In this document: positions 1 through 12,857 of the stretch, piece after piece
How the letters are laid out: every line of letters begins with the position of its first letter
Numbering within the stretch: position 1 is the stretch's first letter
NCBI GenBank assembly: GCA_963932465.1
Contig: OZ010792.1
Coordinates: forward strand, 190,429,556 to 190,493,555
DNA length: 64,000 nucleotides
Direction of reading: 5' to 3'
Source of the DNA: Maratus speciosus
Lineage: Eukaryota; Arthropoda; Arachnida; Araneae; Salticidae
Translations under genes and position numbers: made by a program
Notes under the pieces: generated by a model
The model's database searches: none
What the model was told of the DNA's origin: nothing
The model's input: only the letters and a program-made list of their open reading frames with translations

Positions 1-2110
1 AACTTCTGTTAGGGGTCTGTTAGGGAACAAAAGCTTTGATTTTAATCAAACCACAACGATTTGCTGTCAGAAGCGAAGATTATTTCGAATTCATCTCCGG
101 GTTGCCACAATAGCAAGGCATCCAGATGCGAAACCGCATCATTAAAGTGAACTGGGGATTTGAAAATTGCCTCAAATCTCATAAATTACCGGACCGGAAA
201 ACTCGAAAATCGCACAGATACACGCAAAAAACAAAATCTATTTTCAGAAATTATTACTCTCTCTAAATTGTTCAAAATTATTCTTATGCGTTCGCTAGAA
301 GTGGAAAAAATATGTTAGAAATTGATTGATAAAAAAATCCTTTTATTTCATGCGAAAGAAAGGCAGAAATTGATTTTATTTTGGGGCGAGCTCAGGTGTT
401 TTTATCTGCAGACACTCGGCGCTGTCCTATAGTGAAGAAGTAAAACGAATGTAAAACTTTTAAATTTAAAGATTAAATTTTTATGCTCCAATCCGTAGAA
501 TTTTTCGCTGATTTCAAATATGTTAATTTCATGACTGTGTCTAAATTAGGTTCGAATATATTAATTATTATTTAATTATTATGATCATTTACGTTAAACT
601 GTCGTTTTAACATGCCCACGGGTTGCCAGAATGAGAAAGGCAGGACACCCATATGCGAAAGTTAAGCAATAAAGGGTAGCAGGGGTTTTAAAAGGGGACC
701 CATCTCAGAATCTAAGGGGCTTAAAAACTGGAAACTGGCACAGACCGGAGCAAAAAAAATTACCTTTTCAGAAATTCTAAAAATTATTCTTCTGTCTCAA
801 TTACAAGCTGGGATATTATTTTTTCACTAAGTGGTTTATTTCTATTAAATGTTCATTTTAAAAGGCAGTCACGTGATTTTTTATAGTAGCATTGTTCAGA
901 ACATTTTAAAAAATACAGTATATATGTTACTTATTCATTATAAAAATTCCATAAGTTTGATACTACTATTTTAGAATAATAATTTCTGCAAATATATTAA
1001 ATTGATGTTTAAGTCGGCTACCCCCTCGCCTAATGTATCTATGGATAAGTTGTAGAAAAGAGTTTCGTTCAGATACAATTTTGTTAAGAATAGAGTGCGC
1101 TACCTGGTGGTGGAATGTGGAACTAACTGACCGCGATTTTATTTAAATTATGAAATTTAACAAGGCGATCTATTTGAAATTGTAAAATAGCTTATAACGC
1201 CTAATAAAAAATTTGAAAAACAATGGATCAAAAATTTCGGGGTGGGGGTGGGAGGGGTGAGACGTTAATTTTTTTTTTGAAACCATAACATTTTATACCT
1301 TTTTTGTGCGGTTTTTTGACGGAGCTCTGAGATGAATGTTACTTATTCAAAATAAAAATTTCATACGTGTTGATACCACTATTTTCGAATAGTAATTTCA
1401 ACAAGTATCTTAAATTGTTGTTTAAGACTGCCACCCTCTCGACCAATATATCAACGAATTGGTTTTGTAAAGGAGTTTCGTTTAGCTACGGTTTTGTTAA
1501 GAATAGACTGCACTCCCTGGTGGTGGAATTCCGGACTAATAGAACTCGATTTTGTTAAAATTAGGAAATCTAACATGGCGATCTGTTTGAAACTTTAAGA
1601 TAGTTTATAACACATAATAAAAAGTTTTAAAAAGAAATTTCGGGAAGGAGAAGGGGCGCTAAATTTTTCTTAACCTTGGCTTTTTTATCGTTTTATGTGC
1701 GGTTTTTTACGGAGTACTGAGATAAATGCTATTTATTTAAAATAAAATGTCAAAAGTTTAGTTTCTAATATTTACGAATAGCAATTTCAGCAAATGTCTT
1801 AAATTCTTGCTCAAGACCGCTACCCTCTCGAGAAATCTATTTACTGATGTTTAACGGAGTTTCGTTCAGATACAGTTTTGTTAAGAATACAGTGCACTCC
1901 CTGGTGTTGAATGTGGAACTAACAGAACACGATTTTGTTAAAATTAGGAAATCTAACAAGGCGATCTGTTGTAAACTTTAAACGTTAAGATAGTTTATAA
2001 CACATGATAAAAAATTATAAAAAAGAACGGCGCGACACAATTGGGGGGGGGGGCAAAATTAGGAAATATAACAAGGCGATTTCTTTGAAACTTTAAGATG
2101 GTTTACGGAG
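1..2110 (+). repeat. Tandem array of ~400-bp units (degenerate satellite)
   Basis: Recurring blocks are visible by eye. The block beginning with a GTTGCCA motif near 95 recurs near 615. A second block carrying CCTGGTGGTGGAAT recurs at about 1100, 1515 and 1890, each followed by a GCGATCTGTTTGAAA-like segment and a G-run, giving a period of roughly 380-415 bp. Open frames at 1367-1558 and 2059-2253 lie in or at the edge of the array, show no protein family, and are best treated as chance. A related array lies in inverted orientation at 41110-42290. Confidence 0.8.
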
Positions 2111-4533
2111 GGTTTACCATAATTTAGAATGAGTTCCATGGCGATAAATGTATTGGTGTTTTGAAAGGAATTGTAAACGAAACGCTCTGCGCGATCTTTG
2201 ATCACACTTACCCACTTGTTCATTCTACCATCAAGTGGTCTCGGAAACCGCACACTTATTTATGGAACACTTTTTTTGTCACAGCATTTAAAGGATAACT
2301 GCTGCTTGCGGTCATACAGATCGTTGTTTTCTTTTTTTCCACGGTTTAACTTGTAATTTTCAGTTTAACTATAGATACTAGTGAAATTTACTATAGATTG
2401 TAGTTTAACATTAAATATTAATTTCTTTAGGAGTCCTGCACTAACTCTATAGACTTCTGAATAGGTGAGTTTTAATTATAGAAATCTTATACCCAAAGTT
2501 TAATACAGTAACAGGGTTTCACATAACTCATTGGTTTTAGTGGAAATGGGGCAAAACCCTGCAATAATGGGGCATAAATACGTACTGCGTATCATTGCTC
2601 CAACACAGCATATTTTTACCCTAAATAATGGGGAAAAGATACGCAGAGTCATTTTTTTATTGCAATTTCTCACGAAATTATAATTTGACAGAATGTCAGT
2701 TGATGGTGGCACATGCCTAAGGTTCTAATATAACATTTTAATCAGTCGTCACATAAGTTTAGGCCAATGTGTTCGTTAAAAATCAAAATTTATGAAAAGT
2801 GCATATCTTTAACCCCACCTACCCTATCAGAAAAAAAAAGCAATACTGTAACAACTGAATTAAGCCACATTTATGGGAAATGCTGATTGCCGAATGCTTC
2901 ACATATACAGATAGTGAAGTACTACAAAATCTATATGTGATGGTGGGACATCGATGAAATAACGAAGTTGGAAAATAAATAAAGTTTTGCCTATTTTCCT
3001 TTGGAAATTGGTAAAATAATTCAAGTTTTATTATTTTAAAATATACATTTGATGAACTTATTTTTTCCAAATTATTTTTTTTTTAAATTTGAATATAATT
3101 CCTAAGTTTATTTCTTAATATTGTGTAACATTTATAAAGAGATCTCTTAGAAGAATTTTAATTTACAATTGAATATGATGAGCAATCTTTTGATAGAAAA
3201 TTGTAAGCAAATAACATATTGGTTTTTAAACAATAAGCTTATTTATATACATAAGTCGGCTCGAATAATAAATACCTTTATATATTTTTAAAATAAAACA
3301 TAATACTAGAAATATTAAAACATATTATATTTGCAAAATAAAAAAGATTTATGATCAGGGCTTAATTTTTAATAAAAAAGTACCGGAGCCCTAATATTCT
3401 GCAGTGCTAACAACCGTAGATGACCACCCCCACCCCCGTCACTCCAATCTGCATATTTACATTTCATACATTATTTTCAAAGTTTAAAGCAATTATTTTT
3501 TTTTTAGGAAAATAAAACAATTAAACACACAGATGTCAAATATTCTACTTTTTAGTTATCACGCCTTCCGAAAAGAAATCTTTGTCTCATTTTACTGTTA
3601 ATTAATTGCAGAGTTCTGCAATTATATATGTTAAGGATATTCCGAAATACGGTTAACACAAAAAAGGAATAGTTCACAATTTCTAAGAAAAAATGAATGA
3701 AATTTACAGAAATTAATATTTATATTTTGGAGATTGGAACAACGTTTTCCAATTTTCCTATAAAAGGTACATATCTTAAACTATGATCGATTCCTTCCGC
3801 AAAAAATCTTTTGCGGTCAGTCCCTGAAAATCAGATTAAACTAAAAATTTGACACCGTTATCGGAAAGATTTGATGATTTTATAGAAAAGGGGGAAACAC
3901 TGCTCGATTGCTTTTTATCAGAATAACAACACATGGCAATTATATCTACTTACAAATGACTTCGTAAATATGCACTACAGAGCCTTAGCATGGGCGGTAT
4001 TCATGACAATAGAAAAATCGCTAACGTGATTTTTATACTCTTATACAATAGAAGAATAAAAAACCTCATACAAACAAAACCACAAGCTCGTTGACTAAAA
4101 ACAAAATATTATGTCAAGGTTAGATATCTAATTAAAAAAAATAAAATAAAAGAGCCAATTAAAAATTATCCTACTATCACAAAATAAAATCGAACTTAAA
4201 ACGAATTCATTGTTCAATCTCTTCTGTGGTATCGTATTAACACGTCGCCACTATCAATGACAGACAAAAATTTGCAAATGTCACTAGAATAGAAAATCAC
4301 GATTTCGGTTTTCCCTTCATTCTGATCAAAATAGCATTAAAATGATTTGAAATAGAATAGAATACGTAATCCTTAAGGAAATTTTTTCTATACATGAATA
4401 AATAAAATTTTGAATATAAAACAGATTGAGCTCGAGCCAGACCAAGCCGAAAGACCGATATAAAAATTGCATCCGTTTCATCTAGATCTTCTACGTGTGC
4501 GACACATTACGTTGCACATATATATTTATAATA
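2111..4533. other. AT-rich DNA, no gene recognised
   Basis: I see no coding potential, RNA gene or clear repeat boundary here. Small frames at 2500-2712 and 2819-3070 (minus) have low-complexity composition and no recognisable motif. The segment around 2540-2640 has GGGG-containing words such as AATGGGGCA that resemble internal words of the pogo-type elements elsewhere in the window, but I cannot delimit an element. Confidence 0.4.
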
Positions 4534-4535
4534 TA

Positions 4536-5990
4536 GGGGAGGTGGGGGATGAATGAGACATTTTCACAAACATATTTTTTTATATTTTTTTATTTAAGTT
4601 ACTATCAATATTATATATCACATTTCATACATTAGGTATTTGCCAACATATATGAACAATATTTATTCTAGATTATGATTTATTCATAAAAATATTATGA
4701 AATCAAAAAAACGTTCTTCCCTGTCCCAATCATCCCCACAGCAGGGATGAATGGGACACTAATGGGGATGGATGGGACACAAGGATTTTCCTCCCTGTAT
4801 TCAATTTTACCAAATTAAAATTTATAATTATAACATTATATGAAAATTATATTTGTAATATATGATTTTACAGCACGAATCGATATGTTTGTTTTTTTTC
4901 TTTTCAATAACTTCTCTTATTGCAGTTTTAACTTTTAATGCGGACTTCGGCTATCAACCTGTTCTTTTTTTCCACTTATGAGGCATTTTAGATTTGAAAT
5001 GAAAGTGCAAAATGTCTTTTAAATATAGCATAGCTAATAATTTTCAATCATAACTTATTAATTAATATTAATTAAATGTATCGTAGAAACATGCAGAACG
5101 GAAATTATTGTGTCGATCGGAAAGTCATGTCGTGTTGGGAAAATCAATTCGTACCGGAAAATTCTGCTCAATAATTATTAGACATTAGATATCGGAATCA
5201 ATGTCTAATAATTAAATTATGGAATTTTCCGGCACGAATTGATTTTCCCAACATGACCCGACTTTCCGATTGACCCAATATGTTAGGGGTGGGGATTTAT
5301 TTGTGCAACATTTCAAAATTCAATATAATTTCCCCCATTTGATCAATACACATATACTATTTTTATCAATTTTATCTATTTTGATTAAGTTTTAGTACCA
5401 ATTTTTTGATAATCCATTAATAATTATTACAATACAATAAGTAACACTCAGAAAATTTAAACAATAACAACTCATATAATACTATTTAATACTATTAATT
5501 GACGTAAATTATTGATTTATCATCCTATATAATACTATTTAATTAATAAATAAAATTTTCAACATCTCTAGGGAGGAGTGAGAATGTCCCATTCATCCCC
5601 AATTGAAATGTCCCAATCATCCCCATGATGCATAATATCCCTTCTCAGCCATTTTACCTCAAAAATTATTTTGTCACAATGGTTACTATTCATTCATTTT
5701 AATTATTGATATTGAACCTTAAAATAAATAACTACAACATATCTTAATTTTTTATATTGTATAAGATATTTCACATCTTCAAATGCAAAAAAAACTTACT
5801 TTTAAGCAGAGATTTCAGAAAATGCAACTTTGAAGGGAAATGAAAACAGCAATGTGGTCCTAATTTTAGTTCTGAAGCACACTGTGGTAGAGGCATATGG
5901 GGTTAGGAAGCAATTTTAAATAAATGTTTATTGCCTGAAATATTGAGAATGTCCCATCCATCCCTTGTCCCATACATCCCCTAGCTCCCC
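4536..5990. mobile_element. Non-autonomous pogo-type DNA transposon, TA-flanked
   Basis: The left end reads TA followed by GGGGAGGTGGGGGATGAATG, and the right end is its imperfect inverse closing in CTCCCC followed by TA. Internal words ATGAATGGGACA and GTCCCATCCATCCC repeat near both ends in inverted orientation. The same terminal design (TA, then GGGGAGA) bounds the element at 26346-28063, which contains a pogo-like transposase relic, so this copy is assigned to that group. I see no transposase remnant here; it is either non-autonomous or decayed beyond reading. A hairpin repeat is nested at 5116-5270. Confidence 0.75.
5116..5270. repeat. 155-bp palindromic MITE (long hairpin)
   Basis: Two arms of about 70 bp are near-perfect reverse complements. 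The left arm begins ATCGGAAAGTC and the right arm ends GACTTTCCGAT, with GTTGGGAAAATCAATTCG mirrored by CGAATTGATTTTCCCAAC. The loop is a few bases around 5190. It would fold into a very stable hairpin and sits inside the TA-flanked element at 4536-5990. No convincing target duplication is seen. It resembles a foldback MITE. Confidence 0.8.
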
Positions 5991-5992
5991 TA

Positions 5993-8106
5993 CGTATATA
6001 CGTGTTTTGATAAAAATATTGCAAAAGCTTGGAGGTGGAAAGGAAAGGAAAGGTAATTTAGGCTTCGGTTTTGCACTGCGCTATTGCACTGGCTTCCGCA
6101 GCCTGTATTTATGAGCTCCGGTGAATTCCAACCAATATTTAAAAATTGACCTGAAACAGAGAAGTACCGGAGCTGAGCTTCCGTGTGCTGGGCGCAAATC
6201 ACGCCCTGATTATTATATAACTTGCGCAGGCGCCATGATAATAAAGGTGATAAGAATTTTAATCGAGGAAGAAATATTATAATTATCAATATTAGCATAT
6301 CTCGTGTGCGTGTAGTTGTGTGTGTATGCAAATTTTATGTAAAAACGACTCTAACGATTTTCACTAAATTTTGTATCCTACCGTATTGGAGTACAAGAAG
6401 ACCATTGGGGTAGGTCACATGTGCGAGAAAATTTAATTTGTGGATCAGTGGAAAATTTATACTAATATATCAAAACATAATTGTATACATTTGTACAGCC
6501 GTGTAGTTAACCTAGTACCTTTATTACACGCCACTATTTAGCTAAAGTTTAATTCAAAGTAAGACACTCTTAAAACTACTGAAATCACATTTCCAGAAAT
6601 TATCATTTATAGACGGCCATGTATCCAATTCTTTGTGTGACCCTGTATATCCTTTTATCTATGTTCTACAAACATTTCTTAGTAAACCAAATACAGTTTT
6701 GCGTAAAAATGCGTAACTCGTTTAAAAACCACCTTTAAGCAATTTGCAATCATACCCAGTGACCATTACGATTTATTTTGTGTAGCCCTGTATATTAATT
6801 ACAACATTTATACACACCATATACTATGCATAAATATAGTGAAACATAAAAGCACATAACATATATAAAAATACATTCCCAGCAATCATCGCTACTGTAC
6901 AGTACTTCGGACACAACATAGTATCTGAAATCTTTTGTGTGTCCCTTTAAATGCTATGCACTTCGTATTATACATGAAATAAGTTATAGTAAACCTCAGC
7001 GACGTATATCTATTTCATTATACATGAAATGATTTAACATAATTAAAATACGCGGCAAACAATTCCCTCCACCCCTATATCGTTCTGTAACGGCTTTTAA
7101 AATAAACAAATTCACACAATAAACAAAACGACAGAACTACGGAATATATATAATGTTTTTAACAATAAAAAAAATTATGACATCTCAATTAAAATTTTAA
7201 TATAGATAAATATTACTTGCTTTTATGCAATCGCTAAATTTACTACATTTTTCAAAACCTCACTTGCAGCCAACTGTGAAGCCATGAAAATAAGTCAAGT
7301 GTTAAAATCTGCTGGATTCATTTTGAAGCTTAATCTGTCATAAATGTGAATTAATAATCTAAATTTAGATATTTGCCGTGGTTTTATTACAATGGGCTAA
7401 GATCCAAGGTCCCTCAGTATGTGGACCTCAGTAGCTAAGGGGTTATAGATGTCTGTAATATGTCTTTTCATGTCCATAGTATAAATCATCGTAAAGTGTC
7501 TTCGTAAAATGGATCACAAAAATATTTAGAATAAAATGAAAACATAGCTATACAAAAGCGGTATATTACTATCTGAACAAAGCATAATTTGTTCCCCTTT
7601 TAAAAAAAGTCCTGAAACACAGGAAATAAAATCAGATATTAAATATGAATGAGAATTTTGATAAAAATATTTATCATTACTTATTAATATTATTGAAAGT
7701 TACTTTAATGTAAGATATCTTAATTATAAGTACATAATTTACTTATCGGATGGTAAAAACGTTTCACGTATAAATTTAATGTACAGAAAAAAAATAAAGA
7801 GTTTCTATATAAAGAAAAAAAATTACTCTAATGTGTCAAATATGTGTTATTATGTAATGTGGTAATGTGTTATTTATGCTAATGTAAAAGGATGAATAAT
7901 ATTCTCCATTATTTTTATTATAAAAATCGTAGTTATATTTTTATTATGAAGTGTCATCAATTTATATGTGTAGCAATTCAAAGGTAAACACGATTAATTT
8001 CTTTTTTCAAAGTAAAGGCATTTTTTTAAGTAGCTTAAAGATAAAAGAAGCAAAACTTAATTTGCTTTAAGAATTTTTAACTGAAATTTATTTGCACTTA
8101 GAGACA
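5993..8106. other. AT-rich DNA with a weak ~150-bp tandem repeat
   Basis: No gene is recognised. At about 6634, 6781 and 6937 the phrase TTTGTGTG followed by CCCTGTATAT or a close variant recurs, suggesting three degenerate copies of a unit of about 150 bp. Frames at 5990-6331 (minus) and 6222-6413 (plus) overlap on opposite strands, show no family signature and were not called. Confidence 0.4.
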
Positions 8107-8110
8107 ATAA

Positions 8111-8256
8111 CTCGTTGAGTGCCATTTCAGTCACCGGTGACTGACACTGAACTTTCCGTCAGTCATCGGAGACTGACACTTATAGATTGTGTAACGGGAA
8201 TCTTATTTCGTTGCCCAAACGGAAAGACAGACAAAATAGACTCGGCATTCAACGCG
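8111..8256. mobile_element. Small MITE with TTAA-like flanks and internal hairpins
   Basis: Terminal inverted repeats CTCGTTGAGTGCC and GGCATTCAACGCG face each other over about 146 bp. The right flank is TTAA (8257-8260) and the left flank is ATAA (8107-8110), consistent with a mutated TTAA duplication of the piggyBac type. Inside, two near-identical hairpins occur in tandem, the first containing the exact palindrome CAGTCACCGGTGACTG. The family assignment is inferred from flank and end form only. Confidence 0.5.
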
Positions 8257-8261
8257 TTAAG

Positions 8262-9944
8262 TATCAATTAGGCATAATGCATAAAATTATTTATTATGAT
8301 TATGAATTATCACATAAAACAGAATAATCATTCAGTATAATTAATATAAGTAATATTGTCTTAATTAACAATGTCTTAATATAACTAATAATATAGAATG
8401 TAAAAATTCAATTGCGGAACATTTCAAATATTTTTTTAAATAGTAAGCAGATGATTAATTACACGAGACACCTATTTTTCATTGAAATTCTAATTTATCT
8501 TCGTGTCTAGAAAAACTTCATGTTTTAATGTATTGGATGTTTTGATTTTTTTTAAATATTAATTATCTATTTTATATTTATATAAATAATAGAAACTATC
8601 TTTAATTAAACATGTCACTAACGTCTAACAAGTATGCTTAAGATTAATTAGTGCTACTGGATAATGGGGCGAAAAAAAGAAATTTTGAATATCTTATAAA
8701 ATAGAAATTTCGTTTTTCCAGCTCAAGTAAGAAAATATTATAAAGCAAGTCCTAGATGTTACTGTCATATTGTGAATTAGAAGTAGAAGGATTAAAAACA
8801 TTTTAAAGTATCTGACATTTACTTCAACATTCAGAGTAGTATCAATTTTACAAGTATTTTAATTATATGATTACTCTAGCTTTTTATGAACAAACCAATT
8901 AGGAAAAGAAATATCTTATTGAAAAAACATCCGTTTGTAAGTACTGAATTTTAAAGAATTTAATTGGCAAATGTTCATTTTTGTAATTTCAAATAAATTC
9001 ATGTCTTTATGTGAAAAGAAAAATTTAAATTTATATTATACAACATTTTATTTAAAAATTTTAAAGTATTAAAAATAAATCTTTTTTATTTGTTTTCTCG
9101 TTCTTGTTTTTCTTTAACTGAGAATACATTTCTGCAACAGCAGATAATTTTAGAACATTCTTGGAAATAGGATCTCCTTTGTTTGCCTTTCTTATCCTTT
9201 CTTTTTATTAATAAATTAGCATCTGTTCTTTCGGGAGCATTTAATTATAACCACAAACTTTATTAGGGGTAAGTAGACAAAAGTTATATCCAAAACGCTA
9301 ATTGTAGTAGAGAAAAATTACGAATGAGAAGGCAAAACTTTTTTTTAAATGCTTTTCGTAGAAGATTCTTTATCCTAACGTAGTGAATCGTTAATTATTT
9401 GTTTCCAAAATTTATGAGTACGCGCGTGCAATGTTTTTGCTCGATCAATATTTTTTGAGACACAAGAATTCTTACATGCCTTACTCTGTTATGTCGTTAA
9501 TCTCTGTTACATCGTCGAATTGCTGAAACATTCGAGAGATATTCTTCTAGCATAGCTTTAAATTAAAATATTTACATCGGGATTTGAATATGTTTATAAT
9601 TAACTTGTTGGTTTTAAATATGCTTTATAACTGAGAAACTTAAATTAATATTTTATTGCTTTTATACTCAATTTATTTAAGATAGTCTAACAAAATAAAG
9701 TCCTTCCGGCCAGTGCCGGGAGGAAGAGGTAGCTTTCATAATCCTTATTTAAAAAAAGCCAACTTATATCATGCAAACACACGAAGCTCAATTTAGTGGA
9801 AACCGAATATAGGAGATTCAATACTAATTTTTAACAATATAATGAATGAGAATTTCGCGAAATTAGTCAGCTTTATCCAAGCTGCTTTTCTTTAAAGTAA
9901 CTTATATTTGGCTGCCAAATTCGGCAATTTCTTAAAGTGCCTGT
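8262..9944. other. AT-rich DNA, no feature recognised
   Basis: I see no gene, RNA gene or clear repeat in this stretch. It is very AT-rich with scattered homopolymers. Confidence 0.4.
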
Positions 9945-12020
9945 CATTTTAATACAACATGGTGGATGAGGCTAAGCAGTGAACTTGGTCGAGACCTTAG
10001 TAATTGCTGTGCACATGCTCACTCACATCGGAATCGGTTAATATATAGGAGTGCTGTCGCATGCAACAAATCAGATTTTTCAAAATGTCACCCACAATAG
10101 AAATTGAAACTGCTATATCTGAAAGGTACAGACAAACAAAAAATGCTCCTGAATCCTTATATCAAGATCAAATACTTAAGAAAGAAACCTTTTTCAATTT
10201 CTAATTTTTTTTGCACCTCACTTTAAATATATATATATTTTTTAATTTAATGGTCGCCATTTTGAAACAAGATGGCTGATGAATCTGGCCAGAGAATTTG
10301 GTCGAGGTGTTGATGTATACTATCCACATGCCTTCTTACATCGAAATAGGCGAATACGTGTGTTATCGCATGACAAATACAAGATCGTTTCAAAATGTTA
10401 GCCATGCTAGAAATTCAAAGTGCTATAAATCAACCATTTTTTAAGATATCAACAAAAGAACAAATTTTCAGAAACAAAAACTGCTCCGGAATCTTTGTAT
10501 CAAGGCCAAACACATAAAAAAAATCTTTTTCATTTTCCAATTTTTTAATACCTCATTTTGAATTTTAAATTTAATTTTTTTTAAATGACAACCCTTTTGA
10601 AACAAGATGGCGAATGAAGCTGGCCAACGAACTCGGTCGAGACATTGGTATGTACTATGTACAGACCAAGTTACATGCAAATAGGTTCATAAATACGCCT
10701 GTTATCGCGTGACAAAAATCAGGTCGTTTTAAAATGTCAGCCACAAGAGAAATTCAAAATGCTTTTACTCAGCCATTTTTTTTTTTAGATATAGACGAAA
10801 GAAAAACTGTTCCGGAATCTTTGTATTTTGTCAAACACATACAAAAAAAAATCTTTTTCATTTTCCAATTTTTTGGTATCTCATTTAAATTTTTAATTTT
10901 TTTAAATGGCCGCCATTTTGAAACAAGATGGCGGATGAAGCTGGCCAACGAACTCGGTCGAGATATTTGTATGTACTATGTACACACCAAGGTACATCCA
11001 AATCGGTTCATAAAAACGCCTGTTATTACGTGAGAAAAATCAGGACGTTTCAAAATGTCAGCCACGCTAGAAATTCAAAATGCTATAACTCAGCCATTTC
11101 TTAAGATATAGACGAAACAAAAACTGCTCCCGAATCTTTTTATCAAGGTCAAACACATAAGAAGAAAATATTTTTTCAATTTTCAATTTTTGGTAGCACA
11201 TTTCAAATTTAAATTTTTCTTAAAAATTTAAATGGCCGCCATTTTGAAACAAAATGGCGGATGAAGCTGGTCAACGAACTCGGTCGAGAGATTGGTATGT
11301 ACTATGTACACACCGAATTACATCCAAATCGGTTCATAAATACGCCTTTTATCGCGTGACAAAATTCAGGACGTTTCAAAATGTCAGCCACGCTAGAAAT
11401 TCAAAATGCTATAACTCAGCTATTTTTTAAGATATAGACGAAACAAAAACTGCTCCGAAATCTTTGTATAAAGGTCAAATACATAAGAGAAAAATATTTT
11501 TCCATTTTTAATTTTTTGGTACCACATTTCAAATTTTAAATTTTTTAAAAAATTTTAAATGGCCGCCATTTTGAAACAAAATGGCGGATGAAGCTGGCCA
11601 ACGAACTCGGTCGAGAGATTGGTATGTACTATGTACATACCGAATTACATCCAAATCGGTTCATAAATACGCCTTTTATCGCGTGACAAAATTCAGGACG
11701 TTTCAAAATGTCAGCCACGCTAGAAATTCAAAATGCTATAACTCAGCCATTTTTTAAGATATAGACGAAACAAAAACTGCTCCGGAATCTTTGTATAAAG
11801 GTCAAATACATAAGAAAAAAATATTTTTCCATTTTTAATTTTTTGTTACCACATTTCAAGTTTTAAATTTTTTTAAAAATTTTAAATGGCCGCCATTTTG
11901 AAACAAAGCGGCGGATGAAGCTGGCCAACGAACTCGGTCGAGACATTGGTATGTACTATGTACACACCGAATTACATCGAAATCGGTTCATAATTACAGG
12001 AGTTACAGTGTGACATAGGT
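9945..12020 (+). repeat. ~327-bp satellite array, about seven copies
   Basis: The phrase ATGGCCGCCATTTTGAAAC (or a decayed form) recurs at about 9955, 10251, 10583, 10904, 11231, 11559 and 11886, a period close to 327 bp. Each unit also holds ACGAACTCGGTCGAGA, CATCCAAATCGGTTCATAA and AAATGTCAGCCACGCTAGAA. The last three or four copies are most alike and the leftmost are most diverged, as in an array homogenising from the right. Each unit contains the palindromic stretch around GGCCGCCATTTTG...CAAAATGGCGG. An open frame at 10734-11033 crosses a unit boundary and is a by-product of the repeat. The array ends at a (TA)n tract. Confidence 0.92.
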
Positions 12021-12021
12021 C

Positions 12022-12023
<2 letters not shown>

Positions 12024-12073
<50 letters not shown>
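12024..12073. repeat. (TA)n microsatellite
   Basis: About 25 uninterrupted TA dinucleotides directly follow the satellite array and precede a segment shared with 37310-37377. Confidence 0.95.
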
Positions 12074-12075
<2 letters not shown>

Positions 12076-12200
12076 ATTTTGAACGGAGGGTGGTTTCGGG
12101 GTCTGGGGGTCATGATCGATGAAAATATACCAAAATTTTTTGAAATCGCTTTCCTCCGAACGGCTGCAATAGGTAGCTTTTTTGTAAAGAAAGCTACCTA
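12074..12200. repeat. Dispersed repeat abutting a (TA)n tract, with hairpin
   Basis: The phrase GAGGGTGGTTTCGGGGTCTG followed by GGGGTCATGATCGATG matches, in inverted orientation, 37325-37365 (GATCATGACCCCTAGAAC then CAAAACCACCCTC). Both copies sit next to an AT-rich microsatellite. At 12171-12199 the arms AGGTAGCTTT and AAAGCTACCT form a hairpin with a short loop. The class of element is unknown. Confidence 0.6.
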
Positions 12201-12846
12201 AAATTTATCATTTTTCTATAATCACGGAAAAAAATAGAAAAATGAAAAATTTTTATTCTGAAATTTCCATATAACACATCCGATACTTCTTATTTTTAAA
12301 CAAAAAATATTGCTTTTGAATTCCTTTAAAATCTTTTAAAAAAACAAAAAGAGTAAATGTTTTCTTAATGGGATCATGGGCGATTAATGCGACGATCAAA
12401 TGAATTTATAACACTCTTCTCTTTTTTCACAGAAAAACAGAAAATATGCAGTATCTTTGAAAATAAAGTGTGACTCTTTAACTTTATTACCTCATTTTCT
12501 TTCTCTATGAGGAATAGATATTGGAATAATTAGGTGATCGAAAATGAATTAACTAAGCTTTTCTTAGTTAACCGGATTTGGCTGATCCAGATTTTTAATG
12601 ATTAAATTATTGAGAATAGGCGATATGAAAAATTACACGATTGTATAATTTGTGATTTATTAATTTTGTTATGAATTATTTCAAAACTAAGCAGATTGAT
12701 ATAAAAATAATTGTTTCAAAAATTCTTTGAAATCAGGCAAACCTAAAAATATAAATTGAAAGGATTGGTGGAAGGACATATTATGTTACATTATCTCAAA
12801 AAAATATTTATTTTATGCATGTGAGTATTAACGATATGTTCTACCG
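12201..12846. other. AT-rich DNA, no feature recognised
   Basis: Nothing could be assigned here. Base composition is typical of the surrounding AT-rich background. Confidence 0.4.
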
Positions 12847-12857
12847 CATGGTAAAAC

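Noticed and set aside
10734..11033. 99-residue open frame starting MSATREIQ
   Set aside because: It spans a satellite unit boundary, has low-complexity F/K/I stretches, and is not kept open in neighbouring units.
9945..12020. Regular repeats that could suggest a CRISPR-like array
   Set aside because: The whole 327-bp unit repeats without unique spacers, and the sequence context is eukaryotic; it is a satellite.
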